This document shows positions 15,672 to 25,172 of a stretch of DNA of 40,220 nucleotides, in pieces. How positions within the stretch are numbered: position 1 is the stretch's first letter; the number at the start of each line of letters is the position of its first letter. A program made the position numbers and the translations under genes. Source of the stretch: an uncultured Bacilli bacterium (lineage in GTDB: Bacteria > Bacillota_I > Bacilli_A > RF39 > UBA660). The notes beneath the pieces are model-generated. The model was not told where the DNA came from. It searched no databases and was given only the letters and a program-made list of their open reading frames with translations. The DNA lies in the NCBI GenBank assembly GCA_947626125.1, contig CANQRA010000004.1:1-40220 (forward strand), written 5' to 3'.

Positions 15672-17363
15672 ATGACTATTGAGAAAGCTTTACAAATATT
15701 AAAATTAAATGCTAATTTTACAGAAGATGAATTAAAAAAAAGTTATTTAAGTCTAGCTAAAACTTATCATCCTGATGCTTTAGTGGGTAAATCTCCGGAA
15801 GAAATAAAACTCGCGGAAGAAAAGATGAAAGAGGTAAATGAAGCATACGAATTTTTAAAAAAGGCAATAAGAAAAGGTTATAAAGGTAGTAATACTCAAA
15901 GTGATAGCACTGATGGCAGAACTAATCAACCTAATGCTCATAATACAAGTAGTACAACTAATAGTAATTATGATAATCATTCTGATTTTGAACAATATAA
16001 AGCTAGTAAAATCGATATTATGTATCAATATATTGCAACTATTAATAAATATGAAAAATTAGATTTTTCTAGTTATAATTATGATGATCTTTTACTTTTA
16101 GCTACAATTAGTATTAAAGCTGCAATTAGCAGGAGTGAAGTAGATAATGCATTTTCGGCTTTTGATAAAAAATTTAAAAAAATTTTAAAAGAAGCCTATT
16201 TTAAAAAACATAATTTGCCTAGTGATGCTAATTTTGTTTTTAATGATAATTTATTGGTTGATGAATTTTATAAAAGTTTAGAACGTTTTAAATTAGTATA
16301 TGACTCAATTTTGTTATCACTTAATAACTTTATTGAACCATATAAAAATGATGCTTATTATATTAAAGTAGCCAAAGATGTAGAACATTTTAAACAAGAG
16401 ACACTCAACCATATTATGGCAATAGATTGGACTAATGATAATAGTGCCCAAAATGAAGCATATGATTGGCTTAATAAATTTAAACAAAAGATTGATAATA
16501 TATTTAAAGTAGGAGCAATTAATAAAAAATTATATTCAGAATTAGTAGATATGGCCAAAGATTGTAGTAATCTTTTGTTAATAACCAAAGTTCAACAATT
16601 AGAATATTTGTTAGATGATAAATTGTTTTATATAAAATATCAAGAAGTAAAACAAGAAATAGAGAATTATAGAGATAAGATAGTGTATAAAGATGAGATA
16701 AAAAGAATAAAAGATGATGTTAATAGTAAATTTGATAAAGCTATTTCAAAATGTTTTAATAGAGAAAGAAAGACATTACTATATCGGTTATACGACCGAG
16801 TTAAAAGTTTTACTACTTTATTTACGATGACTTATACAGTCTCTTGGGAAACTTTTAGATTAATTGATGAAATAGACTTAAATGATCTTGAAAAAGCCGA
16901 TAAGATAATTAAAAACGCTACAGATAGCTTAATAACAAATAAAGATGTTTCCGTGGGAATATTGATTGATAGTTCAAAACCTATCCTGGGAAAAAGCGTT
17001 AGAATTGATGATGAAGAATATACTATCCCAATTGAAGGACAAGGAAATAATATTTATGAAAATTATAATGTTTCCGGAACAAGTTTATCTTTGGACGAAT
17101 TTATGGAAAATTCCGAAGAATTTTTTGTAACATCTACATGGAACAATGAAAATCTTATTGCCTTATATAAATTAGGAGATATCGTCCTTTGCATTTATAA
17201 TGGTCGTTTAGAATTTTTTCAAAATATATCAAATGTTGAAGGGCAAAGTAGAAATCCTTTTAGTAAGTATCAAGATAAAGACTATGTTAAAAGTTTAATT
17301 ATCAATCAATGTTACAAAGATATTGAATTAGTAAAAGAAAAGATGATAAAAAAGGGGATTTAG
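15672..17363 (+). CDS. J-domain protein with large unassigned C-terminal region
   Basis: Start is ATG 15672 after GGGTGAGGA; the longer frame back to 15567 runs through the promoter (TATAAT at 15650-15655). Residues 1-70 are a DnaJ domain with the essential HPD intact (LAKTYHPDALVG), able to stimulate an Hsp70 ATPase. A Ser/Thr/Asn-rich linker follows, then ~430 residues of helical, Lys-rich sequence with no recognisable Cys-rich zinc region or substrate-binding domain of DnaJ. It is therefore a specialised co-chaperone. It is followed by the tandem paralogue cluster at 17474-19632, beyond a weak terminator. Confidence 0.85.
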   Translation: MTIEKALQILKLNANFTEDELKKSYLSLAKTYHPDALVGKSPEEIKLAEEKMKEVNEAYEFLKKAIRKGYKGSNTQSDSTDGRTNQPNAHNTSSTTNSNYDNHSDFEQYKASKIDIMYQYIATINKYEKLDFSSYNYDDLLLLATISIKAAISRSEVDNAFSAFDKKFKKILKEAYFKKHNLPSDANFVFNDNLLVDEFYKSLERFKLVYDSILLSLNNFIEPYKNDAYYIKVAKDVEHFKQETLNHIMAIDWTNDNSAQNEAYDWLNKFKQKIDNIFKVGAINKKLYSELVDMAKDCSNLLLITKVQQLEYLLDDKLFYIKYQEVKQEIENYRDKIVYKDEIKRIKDDVNSKFDKAISKCFNRERKTLLYRLYDRVKSFTTLFTMTYTVSWETFRLIDEIDLNDLEKADKIIKNATDSLITNKDVSVGILIDSSKPILGKSVRIDDEEYTIPIEGQGNNIYENYNVSGTSLSLDEFMENSEEFFVTSTWNNENLIALYKLGDIVLCIYNGRLEFFQNISNVEGQSRNPFSKYQDKDYVKSLIINQCYKDIELVKEKMIKKGI

Positions 17364-17388
17364 TAATATTCAGCCTATGCTTGAATGA

Positions 17389-17411
17389 AACGAACCTTTG
17401 GGTTTGTTATT
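17389..17411 (+). terminator. Weak terminator after the J-domain gene
   Basis: AACGAACC (17389-17396), TTTG loop, GGTTTGTT (17401-17408), then ATTT. The U-run is short. A TATAAT box follows near 17445 for the next gene. Confidence 0.5.
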
Positions 17412-17473
17412 TAGTTATAGTTGTATTTTAAGTAAAAATTTGCTATAATATCTTTTCACAAAGAGGGGATAAT

Positions 17474-18094
17474 ATGGGATTTTTGTCTAATAAAAAACGA
17501 TATGCAGTTACTGAATCAAAATATAATGAGCTTTTAACAAAATATGAATTAGTGGATGATTTTGATGAACTTGTTGCTAAAAGAAGTGAATTATTTAGAG
17601 AAATTCAAGAATTAGAAGATAGGCTAAATGGTATTAGAAAGCCTGTATCAGAAAAAGATAGAGAAATGATGACCCGTTATGATGCGGATAAGTTATGTGT
17701 GGCTATAATTTGGGAACAATTTGAATTGTTAGTTAAAGTGTTTAACTATGATTATAGAGGGGACTCTTATTGGAAAGGAGACATTCTTAAATATCACTAT
17801 TTTTATAAAGATATAGATTATGCCAATAATTATATTGCTTTTGCTGAAGGTAAAGTGAATAAAGACAAGTCAAATGTTAATGTATTAGGTTTTGTAGGAT
17901 ATTCCAAATTAGCCAAATTGATTGGTCAAAAATTGCCAAAAGATAAAAGTGTATCTCTTTTAGAAATTAAAGAAGCATTGAAAGTTTTTGATAATTTTGA
18001 TTTAACGAAAGTAAACATGGAAGAAATAATTTATAGTTTAGAGTCTTTACAAAAAAATCAAAGAAAAGGTAAAGTTAGAAAATTAGCAAGATAA
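17474..18094 (+). CDS. Paralogue 1 of a tandem coiled-coil family
   Basis: A 206-residue protein, ATG after AGAGGGG. The N-terminus carries the motif shared by all three members: KYNELLTKYELVDDFDELVAKRSEL, continuing as coiled coil (REIQELEDRL). The middle is an alpha/beta domain and the end (SLLEIKEALKVFDNFDLTKVNMEEIIYSL) corresponds to the C-terminal part of paralogue 3. The last residues are basic (QRKGKVRKLAR). No known family recognised. It is the shortest member because its coiled coil is reduced. The next member begins 18 bases later. Confidence 0.8.
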   Translation: MGFLSNKKRYAVTESKYNELLTKYELVDDFDELVAKRSELFREIQELEDRLNGIRKPVSEKDREMMTRYDADKLCVAIIWEQFELLVKVFNYDYRGDSYWKGDILKYHYFYKDIDYANNYIAFAEGKVNKDKSNVNVLGFVGYSKLAKLIGQKLPKDKSVSLLEIKEALKVFDNFDLTKVNMEEIIYSLESLQKNQRKGKVRKLAR

Positions 18095-18112
18095 TATTAG
18101 AAAGGTGATTTT

Positions 18113-18823
18113 ATGGGAATGTTAGATTATTTTAATTTGAAAAGAAAGTATAATGAGTTATTAACTAAATATGATATAGCTGATGATTTACAATCTATTC
18201 TAGAAAAAAGAAGTGCTTTACATAAGGAAAATGCAGAGCTTAGCCAAAGTATTACAAGTAAGAAAGAAGAGGCTGAGGCACTAGAAAAAAGAATCGAAGC
18301 ATTAAAAAGCATGCTAGGCGGTTTAGAATCTATTGCGGAAATAGAGGCCCGGGAAAAGAAATTATTAGATGAGAAAACAAAAAAGTTTGCAACTAGTAAT
18401 TTGATTATTGCCTTATACAATAGAAAAGGAACGGAAGGTACTTTACTTGATGCTTTTGTATTTACTGGCCAAATAACTTATATGCATGGTTTAGTAATGG
18501 CTTCCGAGTATCAAAGCTTAAGTGGTAGTTTGTCGGTGACTTTGAAAGATAAAACTATTTGGTCTACTCTAAGTAACAAAGTAGCTCAATCCGACAATAA
18601 AAAAGTCTATAATGCCAACATAAATGATTGGGTATCTTTTGAAGAAGTGTGTAAAGCTTTTGATATCCCTTTATATTTAGAAAACGAAGTAACTTATGAA
18701 GAAGTGATGGAAGTTTTAAAAAAAATTAAGTATTTATATCCAGCTTATTTAAAATACTGCTTAACATTGTCCGACTTTTTAGAAGATATTAATAAAGCAA
18801 AAAATAGGAGTAGAGTAAGATAA
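18113..18823 (+). CDS. Paralogue 2 of a tandem coiled-coil family
   Basis: A 236-residue protein, ATG after AAAGGTGATTTT. Motif at residues ~11-35: YNELLTKYDIADDLQSILEKRS, then a coiled coil to about residue 85, then a domain with GQITYMHGLVMASEYQSLSGS and KKVYNAN..DWVSFEEVCKAF...LYLENEVTYEEVM. Those blocks recur in paralogue 3 (KKVYNATWYSSISFEEIC...LYLEKEVTYDEIM), so the two are close copies. No signal peptide or membrane helix is seen; cytoplasmic. Function unknown. Confidence 0.8.
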   Translation: MGMLDYFNLKRKYNELLTKYDIADDLQSILEKRSALHKENAELSQSITSKKEEAEALEKRIEALKSMLGGLESIAEIEAREKKLLDEKTKKFATSNLIIALYNRKGTEGTLLDAFVFTGQITYMHGLVMASEYQSLSGSLSVTLKDKTIWSTLSNKVAQSDNKKVYNANINDWVSFEEVCKAFDIPLYLENEVTYEEVMEVLKKIKYLYPAYLKYCLTLSDFLEDINKAKNRSRVR

Positions 18824-18843
18824 TATTTAGAAGGAGTTTACAG

Positions 18844-19632
18844 ATGAATAAAATTAAGTTAGCAAAATTACAAAGAGAATATGATGAATTATTAACTAAG
18901 TATGATATTGCTGATGATTTACCATCTTTACTAGAAAAAAGAAGTAGCCTACATCAAGAAAATGATAAATTAAGTCAAGAAATTAGACAAAAAATAGCTT
19001 TGCTGGGTGCATATCAATCTTTAGAAGTATTAAAAGATGAAGTATCTTTAAAAGAAGAAGAATTGACTGACTTAGAAACACGAGTTGAGCAGTTAAAAAA
19101 TATTTTAGGAAACTTAGAATCACTCGAAAAAGTAAGAGAAGAAATTGTCACTTTAGAAAATAGAAAGAAACTCTTACAAGGAAAAAATATTCGAAAATAT
19201 GACCCTAGTAAAATTTTTTACTTCATTTATAGTGGATTATCTCCTGATGAAGAAATTGATTGCCCACATAGACTAGGGGTTTTTATTTATCAAGGTGATG
19301 TGGAATATGTGAGTGATGATGAAACTTATAAATGTAGTGAATATAAGAGTATTGGTGGAAGTATATGGTTGGCGGTAAGTAATTATGATGATGTAGTATG
19401 TGAATCAACGAAAAAAGTGTATAATGCAACATGGTATTCTTCTATTTCCTTTGAAGAAATATGCATAACGATAGGTAGTGAACTATATTTAGAAAAAGAA
19501 GTAACATATGATGAAATAATGCAAGTTATGGCTGTTTTTAATAACTATGATTTAGATGAATTTTCTTTAGAAGAAATAGTTCAAGATTTATGTGAAAAGC
19601 AAAGAGAATTACGAAGAGAAATTGCTAAATAA
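18844..19632 (+). CDS. Paralogue 3 of a tandem coiled-coil family
   Basis: A 262-residue protein, ATG after AGAAGGAG. It has the family motif YDELLTKYDIADDLPSLLEKRSSL, the longest coiled coil (to ~residue 115), a central domain with two Cys-containing loops (EIDCPHRLG, YKCSEYKSIGGS) and the shared C-terminal block. Paralogues 2 and 3 are clearly the nearest pair. It ends the cluster, followed by a terminator at 19644-19672. Function unknown. Confidence 0.8.
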   Translation: MNKIKLAKLQREYDELLTKYDIADDLPSLLEKRSSLHQENDKLSQEIRQKIALLGAYQSLEVLKDEVSLKEEELTDLETRVEQLKNILGNLESLEKVREEIVTLENRKKLLQGKNIRKYDPSKIFYFIYSGLSPDEEIDCPHRLGVFIYQGDVEYVSDDETYKCSEYKSIGGSIWLAVSNYDDVVCESTKKVYNATWYSSISFEEICITIGSELYLEKEVTYDEIMQVMAVFNNYDLDEFSLEEIVQDLCEKQRELRREIAK

Positions 19633-19643
19633 TAAGGTTTAAA

Positions 19644-19677
19644 GACTATCTAAGTATTAATAGATAGTTTTTGATTG
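19644..19677 (+). terminator. Terminator closing the paralogue cluster
   Basis: ACTATCT and AGATAGT arms around AAGTATTAAT, then TTTTTGATT. Confidence 0.7.
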
Positions 19678-19720
19678 GAAAAAATTTAAGCGTCAAGTAT
19701 TAAAAAATATTTAAAAAGTA

Positions 19721-19751
19721 TTGACTCTAACCTTAAGGTCAATGTTATATT
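19721..19751 (+). promoter_or_regulatory. MerR-type promoter with 19-bp spacer
   Basis: TTGACT (19721-19726) and TATATT (19746-19751) are separated by 19 bp, the stretched spacing used by MerR activators, and a dyad centred on CCTTAAGG (19731-19738) sits in the spacer. It lies just ahead of a merR-family gene, so autoregulation is likely. Confidence 0.8.
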
Positions 19752-19772
19752 TAAGATGAAAGGAAGGTTTGT

Positions 19773-20786
19773 ATGTTTAAAATAGGCGATTTTGCTAACC
19801 TTTTTAATGTTTCTATTAAAACAGTTAGATATTATGAAAGTATTGGTTTAATTGTTCCTAAATATATCGATGTATATACAGGTTATCGATATTATGATGA
19901 AGATAATATTTATACTATGCAAGATATAATATCTTTAAAAAAGATGGGCTTTTCTTTAGAAGAAATAAAATATTTTAATAAAGAGAGCATTAAAAATAAA
20001 ATTAAAAATTATGAGCAAGAAATATTAAATTTGCAAAGTAAAATTAAAGTTTTAAAACAATTTTCTTTTAAAGAAGGAGAAAATGATTTAAAAATGATGT
20101 TTGTAAATGATGAAAGTGCGAAAGGAAAATGGTCTTTACTCGGTATTGCGGAAAATAAAGAGGAAGCTTTGAATGAAAACTTTATGGAGGATGATTATAA
20201 TATAAAAGAATTATATTTAATGCCTCATGGGGAAAGTTATTGGGTTATTTCTTGGACGAAAGATACTATTTTTATAGGAGGTAGACCTAATCTTTATGAA
20301 ATAATAGATGATAAATTATACTTAACTATAACAGATTATTTAGATTCTAAGAATTCTAAAGTAGCAGTTTATTATAATGTTAGTCATGATGATTATACTG
20401 TTGAGGATATTAAACAAAAAGATAATGTTAATGTTGAATTTATTAAAGATGAAAGAGTAGTTGGTACTTGGAAAACAGTAGATTACATTAATAACTCAGC
20501 AAGTTTTAATCCCCAAAAATTACAAAGTAGTAATGAAATGTTGCTTTTAGATAAATTAATTTTTGATTATAATGGTAAGGTAGATGTTAGTTATACATGT
20601 GGGAAAATGTTTACTACTAATTATACTAAAGATTATGTTATTAATTTAATTTTACCAGATACTTTATGTAAATATACTTATGAGGAAATTTTAGAAAAAA
20701 AATATCTTATTATTGAGTGGAAAAGTGGGGATTATGTTTTTGGTAGAGTTATTAATGGATACTATGTTTTAGAAAAAATTGATTAG
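19773..20786 (+). CDS. MerR-family regulator with duplicated beta-barrel-like C-terminal domain
   Basis: The 337-residue protein starts with a complete MerR DNA-binding region: MFKIGDFANLFNVSIKTVRYYESIGLI, then GYRYYDEDNIY and ISLKKMGFSLEEIK, followed by a dimerising coiled coil (~85-103). The C-terminal part appears to be two related modules: KGKWSLLGIAEN... (~113-215) and VGTWKTVDYIN...LIIEWKSGDYVFGRV..GYYVLEK (~230-337), a lipocalin-like pattern seen with some Bacillota MerR proteins, probably the ligand sensor. AAAGGAAGG (19759-19767) precedes the ATG. Its own promoter has the 19-bp MerR spacer. Likely target: itself and the gene at 20816. Confidence 0.88.
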   Translation: MFKIGDFANLFNVSIKTVRYYESIGLIVPKYIDVYTGYRYYDEDNIYTMQDIISLKKMGFSLEEIKYFNKESIKNKIKNYEQEILNLQSKIKVLKQFSFKEGENDLKMMFVNDESAKGKWSLLGIAENKEEALNENFMEDDYNIKELYLMPHGESYWVISWTKDTIFIGGRPNLYEIIDDKLYLTITDYLDSKNSKVAVYYNVSHDDYTVEDIKQKDNVNVEFIKDERVVGTWKTVDYINNSASFNPQKLQSSNEMLLLDKLIFDYNGKVDVSYTCGKMFTTNYTKDYVINLILPDTLCKYTYEEILEKKYLIIEWKSGDYVFGRVINGYYVLEKID

Positions 20787-20815
20787 AAATGAATTATAAT
20801 ATGAGGAGGTTGTAG

Positions 20816-21295
20816 ATGAATTATTCTTTAGAAGAAGTAAGAAATTTATTTGAACAATTTAATTTATATACTCTAGATGATGGTACTTATGTTGCCATGA
20901 AGGTGGGAACTAAAATTTATTATTCTGACTCCGATTTTGTTGAAAAGGTAAAATTTGCTCATACGTGGTTCGCGGCAACTAAATATGGAAGGTCATTACC
21001 AACTAGTGATGCAAAACAAATTACGGACTCTGATTATATGTATGCTTTTAATGATGGGGCAAAAGAGACTTATGATTATATCATGGCAGTGGTATCTCCG
21101 ACGATGCAAGCGACAGGCCGTTTATTAAGAGAAGATGTTTTAAAAAAGGAAATAGTTGAAGCCCTAAATTATAAGTATGCTCCTTCTATTGTGAGAGGAT
21201 TATATTCGCAAGAACATTTTCAAAAATCTTTTGAAAATTGGGTAAGAATGGCAAATAATTTACCTATTTTAGAGGCAGCTAGTAAAAAAAGATAA
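20816..21295 (+). CDS. Unknown protein in the merR operon
   Basis: A 159-residue soluble protein with a strong GAGGAGG ribosome binding site, 29 bases after the MerR-family gene and ending at a terminator (21313-21337), so the two form an operon. It begins SLEEVRNLFEQFNLYTLDDGTYVAMKVGTKIYYSD, then a mostly helical region (AHTWFAATKYGRSLP, ETYDYIMAVVSPTMQ). No family recognised. Being the likely regulated gene of a ligand-sensing MerR protein, it may act on or bind the inducer; that is inference from context. Confidence 0.7.
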   Translation: MNYSLEEVRNLFEQFNLYTLDDGTYVAMKVGTKIYYSDSDFVEKVKFAHTWFAATKYGRSLPTSDAKQITDSDYMYAFNDGAKETYDYIMAVVSPTMQATGRLLREDVLKKEIVEALNYKYAPSIVRGLYSQEHFQKSFENWVRMANNLPILEAASKKR

Positions 21296-21312
21296 AGGTA
21301 TATATTTTTAGG

Positions 21313-21337
21313 AAAAAAGTCTTAAATGACTTTTTTT
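21313..21337 (+). terminator. Terminator of the merR operon
   Basis: AAAAAAGTC, loop TTAAAT, GACTTTTTTT. Confidence 0.85.
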
Positions 21338-21412
21338 AGATGGCCAAATTTTTTATTTATTCTCTAACTTTTTTATGGTAAAATAAATAATACCATTTTG
21401 TAGGAGTTATAT

Positions 21413-24400
21413 ATGGAAACAAATGAAGAGTTAGAAAATATAGATGAAGAAGATTTATTAGAGGTAGTCACGGATGATGCTCTTAAAATGTATATAAAAA
21501 ATATAAGTATATATCCTAAATTAAGTATTGAGGAACAAAAAGAATTATTTAGAAGGGGAGAGACGGAAAAACTTATTAATTGTAATTTAAGATTAGTTGT
21601 CAAAATTGCTCTTAAGTACCGAGTAAGAGCCAAGCATATGAAGTTATTAGACATTATTCAAGAAGGTAATTTAGGATTAATGAGGGCAATAGAAACTTAT
21701 GACCCAGACCAAGGGGCTTTTACAACTTATGCTGTTCCGTGGATAAAACATAGCATTCGCCGAAGCTTAGATGATAAAGATCGAAGTATTAGATTACCAT
21801 ATCATTTAGAAGAACTTGTTGGTAAATATAAAAGACTTTTAGCTAGTTTTAATAGTAAAGGTTTAGAACCAACAGAAGAAGAAATTAAAGATATTTTAGG
21901 CATAAATGATAATAAATATAAAACATTAATGGAAGTTGTCGGGCAAAGTTTTGTAAGTATCAGTCAAAAAATTGGCGAGGGTGATGGTATAGAACTGGAA
22001 AATTTCATTGGCAAAGATGAGGAAGCTTATGATACATTAGCCGATAATATGGTTGATAATAATTTAAAAATAGTGTTAAAAACTATTTTAAATTCCCAAG
22101 AATATTTCATTATTTATCATCGTTTCTTAAATGATGAAATAAAAACCTTAGATTGGTTAGCAAAGGCTTTGGGACTTAGCGTTGAGAGAATTAGACAAAA
22201 GCAAGATAGGTGTTTGCGCAAAATAAGGCCTTACATGGAAGAAAATAGTCAAAAGTATCGCGAAGCTTTAACCTTAGTTAGAAGTAGAGGCAATATTGCT
22301 AATTTTAAAGTTGAACCAATAAGCCCTTTAAATATTCTTAAATATTTATATTTAAAAGATGAACTTACCGAGGAAGAAAGAAGAGTATATGAATTAGAAT
22401 TACTTGGTGATTATTATTATACCGATAAAGATTATGCAAATATATTAATGGTTGATAAAGAAGAACTTAGAGAAATTAAAAAGTCTTTAAAAGCTAAAAT
22501 CATGCAAAAATTTGCTGACAAAAAAGCTTTTAAAAATTATAAAGAAGACAAGATAAAAACATACGGCTCAGAAATATATTCCATTTTTAAAATAGAAAAT
22601 GTGGTATTCATTGATTACCAAAGGCTGTATGAAAAATATGCGTCCTTAGATTATGATACGATGATAACTTATTTTAATGAAGCTCAGTATGAATTAAACA
22701 AGGATGAATTAACTCTCATTGAGAGATTTTATAGTAAGTTAGATGGTACAGTTACTAATAAGTCATTTTTAGAACAAGCAGTAAATATTATTAAATTTGG
22801 TTTCAATAAAAAAGAAAAACATTTATCATACAGCAAATTATATACTACATACTTGAAAAATAAAGATATCTTTTCTCTAGATGAACAACAATTTATTAGC
22901 ATGTATATTTTTAATAAAGATTATGATAAAGCTCTCTTAAAGAATAATCCTTATTATAAATCTAAAAATCTAAGAGCAATATATAAACATTACTATATAA
23001 ATCAGTTAGAAAAACTATATTATAATATTTATAGATTTAGTGAGAATACCCTAGATAAAAAAATATGGTTAAAAGTAAAAAAACAATATAAAGAGAGATT
23101 AAGTGAGGAGAGAATCTTATTATTAGATTTATATTTTGGTGTTAATGATGAGCCTCTTTCCATTATGGAATTATCCCAAATGTTTCATAAAGATTACGAT
23201 AAACTTAATGACTTTATTCAAAAAACTTTAATTTATGTTCGTTCATTATACATAGGGAGAAGTAATAGTCTGGAGATTAATAAAAAGCTTTATATTCCTT
23301 ATGTAAAGAAACCTTATTATGATTTTCCTTTAGAAACGAGAAATATTTTAAAAATGTTTTTGATAGATAATTTATCTTATGAAGAAATAGCTAAAAAAAC
23401 GAATTTAACCAAACCTAGAATTTCTAATATTATTACGGATGGTTTACGAAAATGTGATTATTACCGGTTCAATTTAAATGAAGTTTTGATTATCAGTAAT
23501 GAGGAATTAAATAATTTTTTTGCTTATTATGAAGAAAGTTTTTCGGAAAAAGAAAGACAAGTTATTAAACTTAAATTTAGGCGTTATTTAAATAATGATG
23601 ATATTGCTAAACAAATACAGATAAGTAAACAAGAAGTTAATCGCCTAATTGCTCATTTTAATAGCCTATATTATAAATATCAAATTAAAGATGTTAAGAT
23701 TACCCGTGATGATTATATAAATGAGTTAAATTTACATCCTAGTGAAAGTGTTTTGACTAATAATGAAGCCTTGTTTATCTCTTTAAGTTTAGGGATAAAA
23801 TGTTCATATAATCCTGATGGTATTATGTTAAGTAAAGAAGAATTAATGGCCAAATTTAATTTAACTATTAATCAATATTTTAAATTAAAAGACAATATTA
23901 AAAATAAATTAAAGGCAAGAAAAATAAATCTTTTAAAACCCTTTGGTTATATGGATAGAAAAAATTTGGATAATGTTCTTGATGATGTTCATTTACCAAT
24001 TACTAAAGAAGATAGAGAGTTAATTTGCTATCTATTTGGCTTAAAAGGGTATCCTTATTTAACTATTGAGGAACTTATTAACACCAATAAATATGATGTT
24101 AGTAATTTAAAAAGGAAATATCAAAGAGCGATTATTAATATATATAAATATCTTAATAAAGAGATTGATGGTATTATCGATTATGAAACAGATATTGAAC
24201 CATATTTAAAATATTTCCCCCTTTATGAACGTGAAAAAATAAATGATGCTTATAAAGATGGTTTATCTTATGAAAAAATTGCGGCTAAATATAATTTAAC
24301 TTTTAATGTAGTTTGTAAATTAATGCAAAAGATTAATTTTCGTTTGTATGAGCTCCAAAATAGTAAAAAAGCTAAACAATTTGATTTTGAATATTATGAA

Positions 24401-25015
24401 TTAGTAAAAAATGAACCCGACTTGTCATATTATGGCAATGTTAAATTAGCTCAAGAAGTATTTGCTTTGCATTTTGAAGAGTGTTTAACATATCCTGAAA
24501 TAGTTACGAAGTTAGGCCTTAATTGTAAATCTAGTGTGCTTAGTAAGATGGTTTATGATTTAATGCTTAGTGTTTGTAAATATAAAGATGGTTATCGAAA
24601 AACAATTTCTTTTTCTTATGAAGAGATTAAAGACTATTATGAAAGACATGAAAGAGCGATGGATAACTGTCAAAAGCAATTGTATGCAAGGTATTTTAAA
24701 AGAGTTAAAGGATTAAATGGGTTAAATGTTAATATTGAACCGTCATATCAAATAATTAATGATTTAATTCAAGAACGGTTTACTAATGCTTCTAGATTAG
24801 AAACAGCAACAAAAAGTGAGGTATATGCTTTATTAAAAAAACATTATCATGAATTAACCCTAAAAGAAAAAAATAGTTTAATGATTTTATTTGGAATAAG
24901 TGAAAGAGATTTTATGAATGGTAAAGATTTAAAACATGTTTATAAATTATTAAATACTCTAGATATAAAAAGAAGTAGATTAATGGATTTGCCAAGAACT
25001 TTAAATAATTTATAA
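21413..25015 (+). CDS. Giant sigma-70 factor with serial sigma4-like HTH repeats (copy A)
   Basis: Sigma factors give RNA polymerase its promoter specificity; usual length is 350-600 residues, this one has 1200. Residues 22-50 match region 1.2 (DDALKMYIKNISIYPKLSIEEQKEL); 55-119 region 2 (NLRLVVKIALKY, LLDIIQEGNLGLMRAIETYD, AFTTYAVPWIKHSIRRSL); 125-210 region 3; 218-275 region 4 with HTH LDWLAKALGLSVERIRQKQDRCL. After that I count about eight further region-4-like units near 317-366, 564-612, 639-682, 711-752, 785-835, 866-914, 938-982 and 1012-1056, for example LSYEEIAKKTNLTKPRISNIITDGL. GGAG (21403-21406) precedes the ATG; extended -10 TGGTAAAAT at 21376-21384. Copy B at 27385 is collinear. 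The role of the tail is unknown. Confidence 0.88.
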   Translation: METNEELENIDEEDLLEVVTDDALKMYIKNISIYPKLSIEEQKELFRRGETEKLINCNLRLVVKIALKYRVRAKHMKLLDIIQEGNLGLMRAIETYDPDQGAFTTYAVPWIKHSIRRSLDDKDRSIRLPYHLEELVGKYKRLLASFNSKGLEPTEEEIKDILGINDNKYKTLMEVVGQSFVSISQKIGEGDGIELENFIGKDEEAYDTLADNMVDNNLKIVLKTILNSQEYFIIYHRFLNDEIKTLDWLAKALGLSVERIRQKQDRCLRKIRPYMEENSQKYREALTLVRSRGNIANFKVEPISPLNILKYLYLKDELTEEERRVYELELLGDYYYTDKDYANILMVDKEELREIKKSLKAKIMQKFADKKAFKNYKEDKIKTYGSEIYSIFKIENVVFIDYQRLYEKYASLDYDTMITYFNEAQYELNKDELTLIERFYSKLDGTVTNKSFLEQAVNIIKFGFNKKEKHLSYSKLYTTYLKNKDIFSLDEQQFISMYIFNKDYDKALLKNNPYYKSKNLRAIYKHYYINQLEKLYYNIYRFSENTLDKKIWLKVKKQYKERLSEERILLLDLYFGVNDEPLSIMELSQMFHKDYDKLNDFIQKTLIYVRSLYIGRSNSLEINKKLYIPYVKKPYYDFPLETRNILKMFLIDNLSYEEIAKKTNLTKPRISNIITDGLRKCDYYRFNLNEVLIISNEELNNFFAYYEESFSEKERQVIKLKFRRYLNNDDIAKQIQISKQEVNRLIAHFNSLYYKYQIKDVKITRDDYINELNLHPSESVLTNNEALFISLSLGIKCSYNPDGIMLSKEELMAKFNLTINQYFKLKDNIKNKLKARKINLLKPFGYMDRKNLDNVLDDVHLPITKEDRELICYLFGLKGYPYLTIEELINTNKYDVSNLKRKYQRAIINIYKYLNKEIDGIIDYETDIEPYLKYFPLYEREKINDAYKDGLSYEKIAAKYNLTFNVVCKLMQKINFRLYELQNSKKAKQFDFEYYELVKNEPDLSYYGNVKLAQEVFALHFEECLTYPEIVTKLGLNCKSSVLSKMVYDLMLSVCKYKDGYRKTISFSYEEIKDYYERHERAMDNCQKQLYARYFKRVKGLNGLNVNIEPSYQIINDLIQERFTNASRLETATKSEVYALLKKHYHELTLKEKNSLMILFGISERDFMNGKDLKHVYKLLNTLDIKRSRLMDLPRTLNNL

Positions 25016-25037
25016 AAATAGTAAAGTTATGGTATAA

Positions 25038-25053
25038 CCCGAGTTTGACAGTT
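25038..25053 (+). repeat. IS left terminal inverted repeat
   Basis: CCCGAGTTTGACAGTT, exact reverse complement of 27136-27151. Confidence 0.92.
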
Positions 25054-25067
25054 GATGAAATAAAGGG

Positions 25068-25113
25068 AAGCCTAATTAAATACGAATTTAAAGTAAAATT
25101 AGGCTTTTCTTTT
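25068..25113 (+). terminator. Terminator inside the IS left end
   Basis: AAGCCTAATT (25068-25077) and AATTAGGCTT (25097-25106) pair exactly, followed by TTCTTTT. It blocks read-through from the giant sigma gene into the transposase, a common IS safeguard. Confidence 0.8.
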
Positions 25114-25172
25114 CGCAAAAAATATGATATTATATTTACATAAGATACATTATATAGTTGGAGTTGATTTTA

